From: Wenzhouxiangella sp. XN79A
GTDB lineage: Bacteria; Pseudomonadota; Gammaproteobacteria; Xanthomonadales; Wenzhouxiangellaceae
Direction: 5' to 3'
Assembly (NCBI RefSeq): GCF_012272825.1
Contig: NZ_JAAWWS010000129.1
Coordinates: forward strand, 1 to 43,575
Length of the DNA: 43,575 bases
A model generated the notes under the pieces. That model was not told the DNA's origin. It searched no databases and saw only the letters and a program-made list of their open reading frames with translations. Both the position numbers and the translations under genes were made by a program. Position 1 is the first letter of the stretch. Each line of letters starts with the position of its first letter. Below are positions 34,076 through 41,261 of the stretch, piece by piece.

Positions 34076-34531
34076 ATGAACCGAACCACCGCACACGACG
34101 ATATGAAACGCAACGGTCTGAACATCCACTGGAAGAACGGCATCCGGTCCTGGTTCGACCTCGATGGCATCACGATCGAGGTCTGGGGATCGAGCTGGAG
34201 CGGGCGCGAGGAAATTCGCGTCGATGGTCAGCTCGTGTCCCGCCTCCGCAGTCTGCGGCGGTCCAGCCGGCACGAGTTCACCCACGGCGGGCACGACTAC
34301 GCGGTCGAGTTTTCCTGCCTGGCCCTCGGCAGCGGCACGTTCCGGATCACGCTGTACCGCGACGGCATCGAGGTCGACTCCGACGTCGGCAGCGCGATGG
34401 GCCCGGGCCTGCTCGACGCCGACGGCAAGGTGATCTGGCGGCGCGCCTGGAAGAAGATGCTGCCGATCTTCCTCATCAGCGGCCTGGCCGGCGGGGTGTT
34501 CGGCTACACCCTGGCCAGCATCCTGCCGTGA
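34076..34531 (+). CDS. Single-span membrane protein of an XRE-linked operon
   Basis: A 151-aa protein I do not recognise. Residues ~15-115 look like a beta-rich soluble domain (IRSWFDLDGITIEVWGSS, then EEIRVDGQLVS). A C-terminal helix (about 130-150, LPIFLISGLAGGVFGYTL) anchors it, tail-anchor fashion. AAGGAG lies 7 bp before the ATG. It is the first gene of a tight three-gene set with a 60-aa membrane protein and an XRE regulator, so a sensory or signal-relay role is possible but unproven. Confidence 0.65.
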   Translation: MNRTTAHDDMKRNGLNIHWKNGIRSWFDLDGITIEVWGSSWSGREEIRVDGQLVSRLRSLRRSSRHEFTHGGHDYAVEFSCLALGSGTFRITLYRDGIEVDSDVGSAMGPGLLDADGKVIWRRAWKKMLPIFLISGLAGGVFGYTLASILP

Positions 34532-34543
34532 TGGAGGGCCGCG

Positions 34544-34726
34544 ATGACCATCTCGAACCGAAGCATCGGGGAGCGCCGCGGGCCGTCCCGTTCCGGACTG
34601 GGCCCTCGTCGGCCCGCCGAGCGCGGCGCGCTGGATGCCCTGGCCGGTCTGACCCTCTGGCTGACGCTGATGCACGGCGTGGCCGGGACCGGGGTCGGCT
34701 TCGTTATCGGCAGCTTCGCGCTGTGA
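34544..34726 (+). CDS. Small single-helix membrane protein
   Basis: A 60-aa protein with an Arg-rich N-terminus (1-30) and one hydrophobic helix at about 34-58. GGAGGG lies just upstream of its ATG, and it sits 12 bp after the preceding gene and 10 bp before the XRE gene. Spacing and ribosome site support a real gene. Function unknown. Confidence 0.55.
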   Translation: MTISNRSIGERRGPSRSGLGPRRPAERGALDALAGLTLWLTLMHGVAGTGVGFVIGSFAL

Positions 34727-34736
34727 GGGGCCGGCG

Positions 34737-35051
34737 ATGATGATCGATTCCGAACTCGTCCGCGATCAGCGCACCCGTCGCGGCTGGACCCAGCAGCAGC
34801 TGGCCGAGGTGGCCGACCTGAGCCTGCGCACCGTCCAGCGCGTCGAGAACCAGGGCGTGGCGTCGAACGAAAGCGTCTCGGCGCTGTCGGCGGTGCTGGA
34901 ACTGCCGCGCGAGGCGCTGCTGGTCCAGCCGCCGAAGCCCGGCCCGCAGCGCGCCGCCGCCGAGCGCCGCCTGGTCTGGCTCACCGCCCTGGCCGCCACC
35001 GCCGGCGCCGGCGTCGGGACCGTGGTCACGCTGCTGGTGGTCGGGGTGTGA
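34737..35051 (+). CDS. XRE-family regulator with C-terminal membrane helix
   Basis: A 104-aa protein. Residues ~5-60 are a helix-turn-helix of the Cro/CI (XRE) type (LVRDQRTRRGWTQQQLAEVA, then SLRTVQRVENQG). Residues ~78-104 are a hydrophobic helix that would tether the DNA-binding domain to the inner membrane. It is the last gene of the three-gene set. It probably regulates its own operon. Two adjacent ATGs are possible; the first is used. Confidence 0.75.
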   Translation: MMIDSELVRDQRTRRGWTQQQLAEVADLSLRTVQRVENQGVASNESVSALSAVLELPREALLVQPPKPGPQRAAAERRLVWLTALAATAGAGVGTVVTLLVVGV

Positions 35052-35087
35052 CGCCGGACCGGGGACGAGGGGCCCGAGCGGGCGGCG

Positions 35088-35153
35088 GATTCCGGTCACG
35101 CTCGGCGCCTTCGTTCCTCGGAGGATGGACGCAAAGACGCGAAGGTGCCAGGA
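35088..35153 (+). repeat. Dispersed ~67-bp element, copy 2
   Basis: About 80% identical to 32708-32775, in the same orientation, and likewise followed by heptanucleotide repeats 48 bp downstream. Confidence 0.65.
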
Positions 35154-35200
35154 CCGCGGAGATTGAACCGACCCGAGCACCCAACCCCGGACCTTCTGAA

Positions 35201-35249
35201 TCCCTGATCCCTGATCCCTGATCCCTGATCCCTGATCCCTGATCCCTAA
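35201..35249 (+). repeat. Heptanucleotide array, TCCCTGA x 6 plus TCCCTAA
   Basis: Six perfect TCCCTGA units followed by one TCCCTAA unit, which joins directly, without a break in the 7-bp period, to the next array. Confidence 0.95.
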
Positions 35250-35371
35250 AACCCGAAACCTGAAACCTGAAACCTGAAACCTGAAACCCGAAACCCGAAA
35301 CCCGAAACCCGAAACCCGAAACCCGAAACCCGAAACCCGAAACCCGAAACCGAAACCGAAACCGAAACCGA
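35250..35371 (+). repeat. Heptanucleotide array AACCYGA x 14, then AACCGA x 4
   Basis: Fourteen heptamers in blocks: one AACCCGA, four AACCTGA, nine AACCCGA. These are followed by four hexamers AACCGA. Blockwise variants suggest local expansion by slippage after point changes. The minus-strand YceI gene ends at 35390. Confidence 0.95.
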
Positions 35372-35389
35372 AAACAGCCTACCCCGCCC

Positions 35390-36016
35390 TCACCGACCGC
35401 CGTCGTCCGCCACCCCGTCGTTCAACGCCTCGAACTCGAACCGCAACACCACCTCGTCGCCGACCAGGTCGTTGTCCAGCGCGTAGGTCATGCCCCACTC
35501 GCTGCGGCGCAGCGTGGTGGTGGCCGAGATGCCCAGCGTGTCCTTGCCGTGGCCGAACGGGTAGTCGGCGCGGCGGTTGATGGTGGTCTCGAGTTCCACG
35601 GGGTGCGACTGGCCGCGCAGGGTCAGGTTGCCGGACAGCGTGCCCTGGCCGTTCGCGCCGGGTTCGTAGTCGGTGGCCTCGAACACGATCTCCGGATGGT
35701 CGTCGGCGGACAGGAAGTCGTCGCTGCGCACGTGCCGGTCGCGACGGTCGTGGTCGGTGAACACGCTGTCGGCCTGGACGACGACGCGGCCGGAGGACAG
35801 TGTCCCGGTCTCGGGGTCGTAGACGAACCGGCCCTCGGCGTCCAGGAACAGGCCCAGGGTCCGGGCGTAGCCGATGTGCATGACCTCGAAGCCGATCGAG
35901 AAATGATCCGGATCGATCGCCCATTCGATCGGCTCGGCGCGCGCCGACCAGCAGGGCGCAAGCGCCAGCGCGGCGACCAGGGGGGCAAGCGGGGTGGCAA
36001 GACGTCGAAGGTTCAT
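35390..36016 (-). CDS. YceI-family periplasmic lipid-binding protein
   Basis: A 208-aa protein with a signal peptide (1-27, ending ARA) and a single YceI lipocalin-like barrel. Family features are WAIDPDHFSIGFEVMHIGYARTLGLF, then SGRVVVQADSVFTDHDRRDRHVRSDDFL and FEATDYEP. YceI proteins bind amphiphilic molecules such as polyisoprenoids in the periplasm. It overlaps the CDP-alcohol phosphatidyltransferase gene by 4 bp, so the two are coupled. It could carry the lipid-like product of the neighbouring cluster, which is inference. Confidence 0.87.
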   Translation of the reverse strand: MNLRRLATPLAPLVAALALAPCWSARAEPIEWAIDPDHFSIGFEVMHIGYARTLGLFLDAEGRFVYDPETGTLSSGRVVVQADSVFTDHDRRDRHVRSDDFLSADDHPEIVFEATDYEPGANGQGTLSGNLTLRGQSHPVELETTINRRADYPFGHGKDTLGISATTTLRRSEWGMTYALDNDLVGDEVVLRFEFEALNDGVADDGGR

Positions 36017-36741
36017 CGCGGTTCTCCTGCCGGATCGGGCCGGCGTGCGAGTTCGGTGGTGTCGAAAATGAAGGAAGCGGTCAGCGCCAGCAGCGAAAGC
36101 GAGGCCAGAGCGGTGGCCCAGCCGGCCGGCACCGCCGGGACGAGACAGGCCGCCAGGACAACGCCCTGCAGCACGCAGATCACCTTGCGGGTGCGGCCGG
36201 GGCGGAGTTCGGCGGTGAGCTTCGGCCAGGCCCGGCCGGCCAGGACGAAGGCGTAGCGCATCAGGCCGATCGCCAGCACCCACGGACCGACCTTGCCGGT
36301 CAGGGCCAGCGCCAGGCTCAGCACCAGGATCAGCAGGGCGTCGATTTCCATGTCGAAGCGGGCGCCGAACGCGCTGACCCGGCCGGTGATCCGGGCCAGC
36401 CAGCCGTCCAGGCCGTCGAGCAGCAGCGCCAGCGCGGCGAGTGCGGCCAGCATCTGCCCGTGCTCGGCGATTGCCGCCGGCGCGACCAGCAGTCCGGCCA
36501 GGACCGCGACCAGCGCCGCGCGGGCCAGGGTCACGCGGTTGGGCCAGCCGAACTCGCGCCTGTGCGCCGGCCAGGCCCGGCCGATCGCCGCGGCGACCCC
36601 GGCGTAGACCGCGACCGTGGCCAGCATCGCCAGCGCGCCGACCCGCAGCGAAAGCGGCAGCGCGGCCTGCACGACCATCGCCAGCCCGGCGCCGGCGGCC
36701 AGGTCGGGCAGGATCGGGCGGATTCGTTCGGCGATCGGCAT
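36013..36741 (-). CDS. CDP-alcohol phosphatidyltransferase family protein
   Basis: A 242-aa membrane enzyme with about six helices. The full family signature is present: Asp109, then DGxxAR at 112-117, Gly126, Asp130 and Asp134 (LLDGLDGWLAR, then GARFDMEID). Such enzymes transfer a phospho-alkyl group from a CDP-alcohol to an acceptor alcohol, as in phospholipid or polar-headgroup synthesis. The acceptor is unknown. It is longer at the N-terminus than PgsA. It is divergent from the dehydrogenase-PTPS-glycosyltransferase run (75-bp gap) and coupled to YceI. Confidence 0.85.
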   Translation of the reverse strand: MPIAERIRPILPDLAAGAGLAMVVQAALPLSLRVGALAMLATVAVYAGVAAAIGRAWPAHRREFGWPNRVTLARAALVAVLAGLLVAPAAIAEHGQMLAALAALALLLDGLDGWLARITGRVSAFGARFDMEIDALLILVLSLALALTGKVGPWVLAIGLMRYAFVLAGRAWPKLTAELRPGRTRKVICVLQGVVLAACLVPAVPAGWATALASLSLLALTASFIFDTTELARRPDPAGEPR

Positions 36742-36816
36742 CCGGATACCCTACTCCTTTCGCATGCTCGAGACTCGGCGCCCCGACGATGACGCCGACG
36801 TTACACAATAGAGCGC

Positions 36817-37818
36817 ATGAGTGAAACCAGGCCCACGATCGCTCGAGGATTCTGGACCGTCGCGCCGGGCCGCGGCGAGCTGCGCGAGTGCGTGCTCGAC
36901 CCGCCCGGCCCGGACCAGGTGCGCGTCCGCACGCGCTACAGCGGCATCAGTCGGGGCAGCGAATCGCTGGTCTTCCACGGCCGCGTCCCGGAGAGCGAGT
37001 ACCGGCGAATGCGCGCGCCGTTCCAGCGCGGCGAGTTTCCGTTCCCGGTGCAGTACGGTTACGCCTGCGTCGGCGAGGTCGAGGCCGGACCCGATCGGCT
37101 TCTCGGCCGAACCGTGTTCTGCCTGCACCCGCACCAGGACCGCTTCGTGGTGCCGGCCGAGGCGGTGCACGTGCTGCCCGAAGGGGTCCCGGCCGGACGC
37201 GCGGTGCTCGCGGCCAATGCCGAGACCGCATTGAACGCGCTGTGGGACGCCCAGGCCGGCCCCGGCGACCGGATCACCGTGGTCGGCGGCGGGGTGGTCG
37301 GGCTGCTGGTTACCCGGCTGGCCGCCCAACTCCCGGGCGCCGAGCTCACCCTGATCGACGTCGACCCGGCCCGCCGGGCCGTGGCCGAGCGGCTGGGCGC
37401 GACCTTCGCCCTCCCCGACGAGGCCCCGACCGACCAGGACCTCGTGTTCCATGCCAGCGCCACCGCCGAGGGCCTGCAGACCGCGCTGAACGCGGCCGGC
37501 TTCGAGGCCGAGATCATCGAGCTGAGCTGGTACGGCGAAGGTCGAACCCCGGTCGCGCTGGGCGGCGCGTTCCACGCCCGACGGCTGACGCTGCGGGCCA
37601 GCCAGGTCGGCCGGGTACCGGCACGGCGCCGGGCACGCTGGACCCCTCGCCGCCGGCTGGCCGCCGCACTGGCCCTGCTGGCCGACGATGCACTGGACGC
37701 GCTGATCGACGACGAGTGCACCTTCGACGCGCTGCCGGCGCGGATGCCCGGCCTGGCCAACGCGCAGGCCGCCGGCCTGTGCCTGCGGGTCGCCTATCCC
37801 GACCGACATGCCGACTGA
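36817..37818 (+). CDS. BchC-like medium-chain dehydrogenase/reductase
   Basis: A 333-aa MDR-superfamily oxidoreductase. The catalytic domain has YSGISRGSESLVFHGRVP at about 41-58, where zinc alcohol dehydrogenases have the Cys ligand; the Ser here suggests no catalytic zinc, as in BchC-type enzymes. Nucleotide-binding motif VVGGGVVGL lies at about 155-163, followed by LTLIDVDPARR. Its substrate is unknown. It is the first gene of a plus-strand run with PTPS-like, glycosyltransferase, methyltransferase and flippase-like genes. The stop codon lies within a 12-bp tandem repeat. Confidence 0.75.
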   Translation: MSETRPTIARGFWTVAPGRGELRECVLDPPGPDQVRVRTRYSGISRGSESLVFHGRVPESEYRRMRAPFQRGEFPFPVQYGYACVGEVEAGPDRLLGRTVFCLHPHQDRFVVPAEAVHVLPEGVPAGRAVLAANAETALNALWDAQAGPGDRITVVGGGVVGLLVTRLAAQLPGAELTLIDVDPARRAVAERLGATFALPDEAPTDQDLVFHASATAEGLQTALNAAGFEAEIIELSWYGEGRTPVALGGAFHARRLTLRASQVGRVPARRRARWTPRRRLAAALALLADDALDALIDDECTFDALPARMPGLANAQAAGLCLRVAYPDRHAD

Positions 37819-37855
37819 TCTGCCGACCGACCTGCCGACCGACCTGCCGATCGAG
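37808..37855 (+). repeat. 12-bp tandem repeat (CTGCCGACCGAC) x 4
   Basis: Four 12-bp units: a variant ATGCCGACTGAT that carries the dehydrogenase stop codon, two perfect CTGCCGACCGAC, and CTGCCGATCGAG. The period is a multiple of three, so copy-number change would not alter frame. It lies in the 93-bp gap before the PTPS-like gene. Confidence 0.8.
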
Positions 37856-37911
37856 CGAGGTCGTCGTCCGCCGCCGCTCGATCGGGCTCCCCATCCGCAC
37901 GAGGAAATCCG

Positions 37912-38310
37912 ATGTACCACCTGACCGTTCGCGACCACTTCATGATCGCCCACAGCTTCCGCGGCGAGATCTTCGGCCCCGCCCAGGGGGTGCACGGCGC
38001 CACCTACGTGGTCGACGCCCGGTTCTCGCGTGCCGCGCTCGACGGCGACAACCTGGTCGTCGACATCGGCCTGGCCGGCGACGTGCTGGCCGGCATCCTG
38101 GCCGAGCTGAACTACCGCAACCTCGACGACGAGGAGCGCTTCGCCGGACAGAACACCACCACCGAGTTCCTGGCCGGCCACATCCACGCGCGCCTGGCCG
38201 AAGCCGCCCGCGACGGCCGCCTGGGACCCGGCGGCCGGGACATCGAGCGAATCGCCGTGACCCTGTCGGAATCCCACGTCGCCCGCGCCGGCTTCGAAGG
38301 GCCGGTGTGA
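37912..38310 (+). CDS. PTPS/QueD-family protein with altered active site
   Basis: A 132-aa protein of the 6-pyruvoyl-tetrahydropterin synthase fold. It aligns with E. coli QueD over its length: AHSF (His14 = His16), GVHGATY (His28 = His31), ELNYRNLDD (LDHHYLND in QueD), QNTTTEFLAGHI (NPTSEVLAKWI), and LSESHVARAG (VKETCTAG). The catalytic Cys27, Asp70 and His71 of QueD are replaced by Ala24, Asn and Tyr, and the third zinc ligand His33 by Ala30; the pterin-anchoring Glu110 remains. It thus probably binds a pterin- or pyrimidine-like ligand but does not catalyse the normal reaction. Its stop overlaps the glycosyltransferase start (GTGA). No queC, queE or queF genes are nearby. Confidence 0.8.
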   Translation: MYHLTVRDHFMIAHSFRGEIFGPAQGVHGATYVVDARFSRAALDGDNLVVDIGLAGDVLAGILAELNYRNLDDEERFAGQNTTTEFLAGHIHARLAEAARDGRLGPGGRDIERIAVTLSESHVARAGFEGPV

Positions 38311-39371
38311 GTCCGACGCCGGCACTCGACCTGCTGGTGCCCGGCGACCCGACGCGGCGCACCGGCGGCTCGCTGTACGACGCGCGGATCGCCGAAGGCC
38401 TGCGCGCGGCCGGCTGGACGGTCGGCGTGCACGGGCTGGACGGCGATTTTCCGGTCGCCGACGACACCGCCCGCCGGGCCTTCGACGCCGCGCTGGCCGG
38501 CCTCCCCGACGGCGCCACGGCCGTGGTCGACGGACTGGCGCTCGGCGGTCTGCCCGAGGTCGCCGAGGCCCACGCCGGGCGACTCGACCTGGTGGCCCTG
38601 GTCCACCACCCGCTGTGCGACGAGACCGGCCTGGCCGCCGCGCGTGCCGAGCGACTGCGGGCCTCGGAGACCCGCGCCGTGGCGGCCTGTCGCCGCATCG
38701 TCACCACCAGCCGGTTCACCGCGCGCCGTCTGCAGGCGCTGGGCATGGCCACCGCTTCGATTGCGGTGGTCGAACCCGGCACCGACCCGGCACCGCCGGC
38801 CCGCTCGGCCGTCGCCGGCTCCGACGGCGGCGAACGGTTCGAGCTGCTCTCGGTCGGCAGCCTGGTGCCGCGCAAGGCCCAGGACCTGCTCGTCGATGCC
38901 CTGGCGCGAGTGGCCGACCGGCCCTGGGCGTGTCGACTGGTCGGCGCCCCCCGCGACCCGGCCTTCGCCGAGCGCGTCGGTGCCCGGATCCGCGAGCACG
39001 GCCTGGCCGACCGCATCGACCTGCCCGGCGAGGCCGAGCCGCGGGTGCTGGACGCGGCCTACCACGCGGCCGACCTGTTCGTGCTGCCGTCGCACTACGA
39101 GGGCTTCGGCATGGTCGTCACCGAGGCCCTGGCGCGCGGCCTGCCGCTCGTCGCCACGACCGGCGGCGCGCTGGCCGACACCGTGCCCGAGACCGCCGCG
39201 CTGAAAGTGGCACCGGCCGATCCCGACGCGCTGGCCGCGGCCCTGGCCCGCTGGTTCGACGAGCGCGCGCTGCGCGCGCGCCTCCGCGCCGGGGCGATGC
39301 AGGCCCGCGCCGGGCTGCCCGACTGGCCGAGCGCCGCGCAGCGCTTCGCCGACGCGGTCCAGCTCCGATGA
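38307..39371 (+). CDS. GT4-family glycosyltransferase
   Basis: A 354-aa GT-B fold glycosyltransferase of family 4. The N-terminal domain has LLVPGDPTRRTGGSLYDARI, with VHHPLCDETGL and TTSRFTARRL. The C-terminal nucleotide-sugar domain has SVGSLVPRKAQDLL, then LPSHYEGFGMVVTEALARGLPLVAT with the paired Glu of family 4. It would move a sugar from an NDP-sugar to an unknown acceptor. It starts at a GTG overlapping the PTPS-like stop, and its end overlaps the methyltransferase start by 4 bp, so expression is tightly coupled. Confidence 0.85.
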   Translation: MSPTPALDLLVPGDPTRRTGGSLYDARIAEGLRAAGWTVGVHGLDGDFPVADDTARRAFDAALAGLPDGATAVVDGLALGGLPEVAEAHAGRLDLVALVHHPLCDETGLAAARAERLRASETRAVAACRRIVTTSRFTARRLQALGMATASIAVVEPGTDPAPPARSAVAGSDGGERFELLSVGSLVPRKAQDLLVDALARVADRPWACRLVGAPRDPAFAERVGARIREHGLADRIDLPGEAEPRVLDAAYHAADLFVLPSHYEGFGMVVTEALARGLPLVATTGGALADTVPETAALKVAPADPDALAAALARWFDERALRARLRAGAMQARAGLPDWPSAAQRFADAVQLR

Positions 39372-40273
39372 GCGAAGAGCATCGCGACAGTGGTCACAAC
39401 GATCGCTTCCAGGCCGACTGGCTGGCGCTGCGCGAGCCGGCCGACCATGCCGCCCGGTCGACCGCGCTCGAGGCCGAGCTTCGCGAAGCGCTGGCCGGCC
39501 GCGCTGCACCGCTGCACATCGTCGACCTGGGCGCCGGCACCGGCAGCAATGCAGCGCACCTGGCCCCGCGGCTGCCCTGCGCACAGCACTGGCGGCTGGT
39601 CGATCACGATGCCGCGTTGCTGGAGCGGGCCCGACGACGACTGGGGCGAATCGAGGGCCCGCCGGACTCCGATCCCGGCATCGAGCTCGAGATCGAACTC
39701 GATCTCCGTTCGCTGGCCGATCTCGACGCGGTGCTCGATCGCCCCTGCGACCTGGTCACCGCCTCGGCGCTGCTCGACCTGGTCTCGCGCGATTGGATCG
39801 AATCGCTGGCCGCTGCCATGGCGCACCGGCGCTGCGCGGTGCTGATGGTGCTCAGCGTCGACGGCCGCTGGCGCTTTCTCGGGCCCGATGGGCGCGGCGT
39901 GTCCGACGCCGACGACGACCGGATGCTCCAGCACTACCGCGACCACCAGGCGCGCGACAAGGGCCTGGGCGCGGCCCTCGGCGGCGAGGCGCCGGGCGTG
40001 CTGGCCGCCGCCCTCGAGCGGCATGGGTACATCGTCCGCACCGCGCCCAGCCCATGGCGGCTGCCGGCCGGCCTCCACGACGCGCTGACCGGCCGACTGC
40101 TGGCCGGCTGGGCCGAAGCGATCGCCATCCAGGTGCCCGAGGCACGGGCCGAGATCGACGACTGGTCGGCCCGACGCGCCCGCGCGCTGCGCGACGGTCG
40201 GATCGGCGTCGAGGTCGGCCACGTCGACCTGTTCGCGCAGCCGCCGGCATCGCCCGGAGCTGCTCGACGATGA
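39368..40273 (+). CDS. SAM-dependent methyltransferase
   Basis: A 301-aa class I methyltransferase. The SAM-binding motif I is HIVDLGAGTGSNAAHL (about 50-65), followed by LVDHDAALLERARRRL (motif II acidic residue) and the motif-IV-like DLVTASALLDLVSRDWI (about 123-139). The acceptor cannot be read from the sequence. Its start overlaps the glycosyltransferase stop (ATGA), so it is coupled to that gene and the PTPS-like gene. Confidence 0.8.
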   Translation: MSEEHRDSGHNDRFQADWLALREPADHAARSTALEAELREALAGRAAPLHIVDLGAGTGSNAAHLAPRLPCAQHWRLVDHDAALLERARRRLGRIEGPPDSDPGIELEIELDLRSLADLDAVLDRPCDLVTASALLDLVSRDWIESLAAAMAHRRCAVLMVLSVDGRWRFLGPDGRGVSDADDDRMLQHYRDHQARDKGLGAALGGEAPGVLAAALERHGYIVRTAPSPWRLPAGLHDALTGRLLAGWAEAIAIQVPEARAEIDDWSARRARALRDGRIGVEVGHVDLFAQPPASPGAARR

Positions 40274-40295
40274 ATGCACGCCCGGGCATCGGACC

Positions 40296-41213
40296 ATGAC
40301 CGCGCGCTGGCGCCTGGCCCTGCGCGTGCTGACCAGCCTCGGTCTGCTGGTGCTGCTGGCGTGCCTGCTCGACCCGGCCGAGATCGCCGACCAGGTGCGG
40401 CGCATCGACCCGTCGTGGCTGGCGGTCGGCCTGGCGCTGTGCGTGCTGCAGATGCTGGCCGCAGCCGCCCGCTGGCGCCTGACGGCGATCGCGATCGGCG
40501 TTCCGCTGTCGCGTCGCCGCGCGATCTACGACTACTACCTGGCCGGCCTGGCCAACCAGCTGCTGCCCGGCGGCGTGGCCGGCGACGCGGCCCGCGCCGT
40601 CCGCCATGCCCGCAGCAGCGGACGGACCGGGCTGGCCGTGCGCGCGGTTGTGCTGGAACGCGCCTCGGGCCAGCTGGTGCTGTTGACGATCACCGCGCTG
40701 CTGCTCATCACCACCCCGCTGGGCCGCACCATCGCCGGCACTGCCGACAAGGCGCTGGGGCCGGCGCTGCCGGCTGCTGCCGCGCTCGGCGCGCTGGCGC
40801 TGGTCGTGCTGCTCCGGCGCCGACCGGACTGGCTCCAGGCGCTGTGGACCGACGCCCGCCGCGCGCTGCTGTCGCGCCGCTACGGCCCGCGGCAGCTGCT
40901 GCTGTCGCTGGTGGTGTTCGGCACACTGTGCGGCGCCTTCGCCAGCGCCGGTCGCATGCTGGGCGTGGAGGTCGGCGGCGCCGACCTGCTGGTCCTTGCG
41001 CCGCTGGTGCTGCTGGCCATGCTGATCCCGCTCTCGGTCGGCGGCTGGGGCGTGCGCGAATCGGCCGCCGCCGGTCTGTTCGCGCTGGCCGGCTACGCGC
41101 CCGAAACCGGCGTCGCCGTGTCGATCGCCTACGGGCTGGTCACACTGCTGGCAACGCTGCCGGGCGCGCTGGTTCCGCTGCTGGAGCCGGACGAGCGCTC
41201 CACCGCATCCTGA
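40296..41213 (+). CDS. Flippase-like integral membrane protein (LPG-synthase TM type)
   Basis: A 305-aa protein with about eight helices, of the UPF0104/lysylphosphatidylglycerol-synthase transmembrane family, without the soluble synthase domain. Family features are ANQLLPGGVAGDAARAVRHAR (about 87-107), RAVVLERASGQL, and IPLSVGGWGVRESAAAGLFAL (about 247-267). Relatives are thought to flip lipids or lipid-linked molecules. It follows the methyltransferase by 22 bp and converges with the RibD-like gene (48-bp gap). Confidence 0.82.
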   Translation: MTARWRLALRVLTSLGLLVLLACLLDPAEIADQVRRIDPSWLAVGLALCVLQMLAAAARWRLTAIAIGVPLSRRRAIYDYYLAGLANQLLPGGVAGDAARAVRHARSSGRTGLAVRAVVLERASGQLVLLTITALLLITTPLGRTIAGTADKALGPALPAAAALGALALVVLLRRRPDWLQALWTDARRALLSRRYGPRQLLLSLVVFGTLCGAFASAGRMLGVEVGGADLLVLAPLVLLAMLIPLSVGGWGVRESAAAGLFALAGYAPETGVAVSIAYGLVTLLATLPGALVPLLEPDERSTAS

Positions 41214-41261
41214 TCGATTGCGGGGACGACTGTCGAAACGATGGCCGGATCGATTGCCGGA

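Larger units (their letters stand above)
35052..35389. other. Gene-free region with dispersed repeat and long tandem array
   Basis: These 338 bases hold copy 2 of the ~67-bp element (35088-35153) and a 171-bp tandem array (35201-35371), and no gene. The layout parallels 32566-32904: the same element, then heptamers of a different sequence. The YceI gene ends 18 bp after the array. Confidence 0.7.

Noticed and set aside
35201-35371. CRISPR array or telomere-like repeat
   Set aside because: No spacers separate the units, so it is not CRISPR. The TCCCTAA unit resembles a plant telomere repeat but occurs once, inside a chromosome with flanking genes.
37912-38310. Queuosine biosynthesis gene queD
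   Set aside because: The catalytic triad is absent and no queC, queE or queF gene is nearby.
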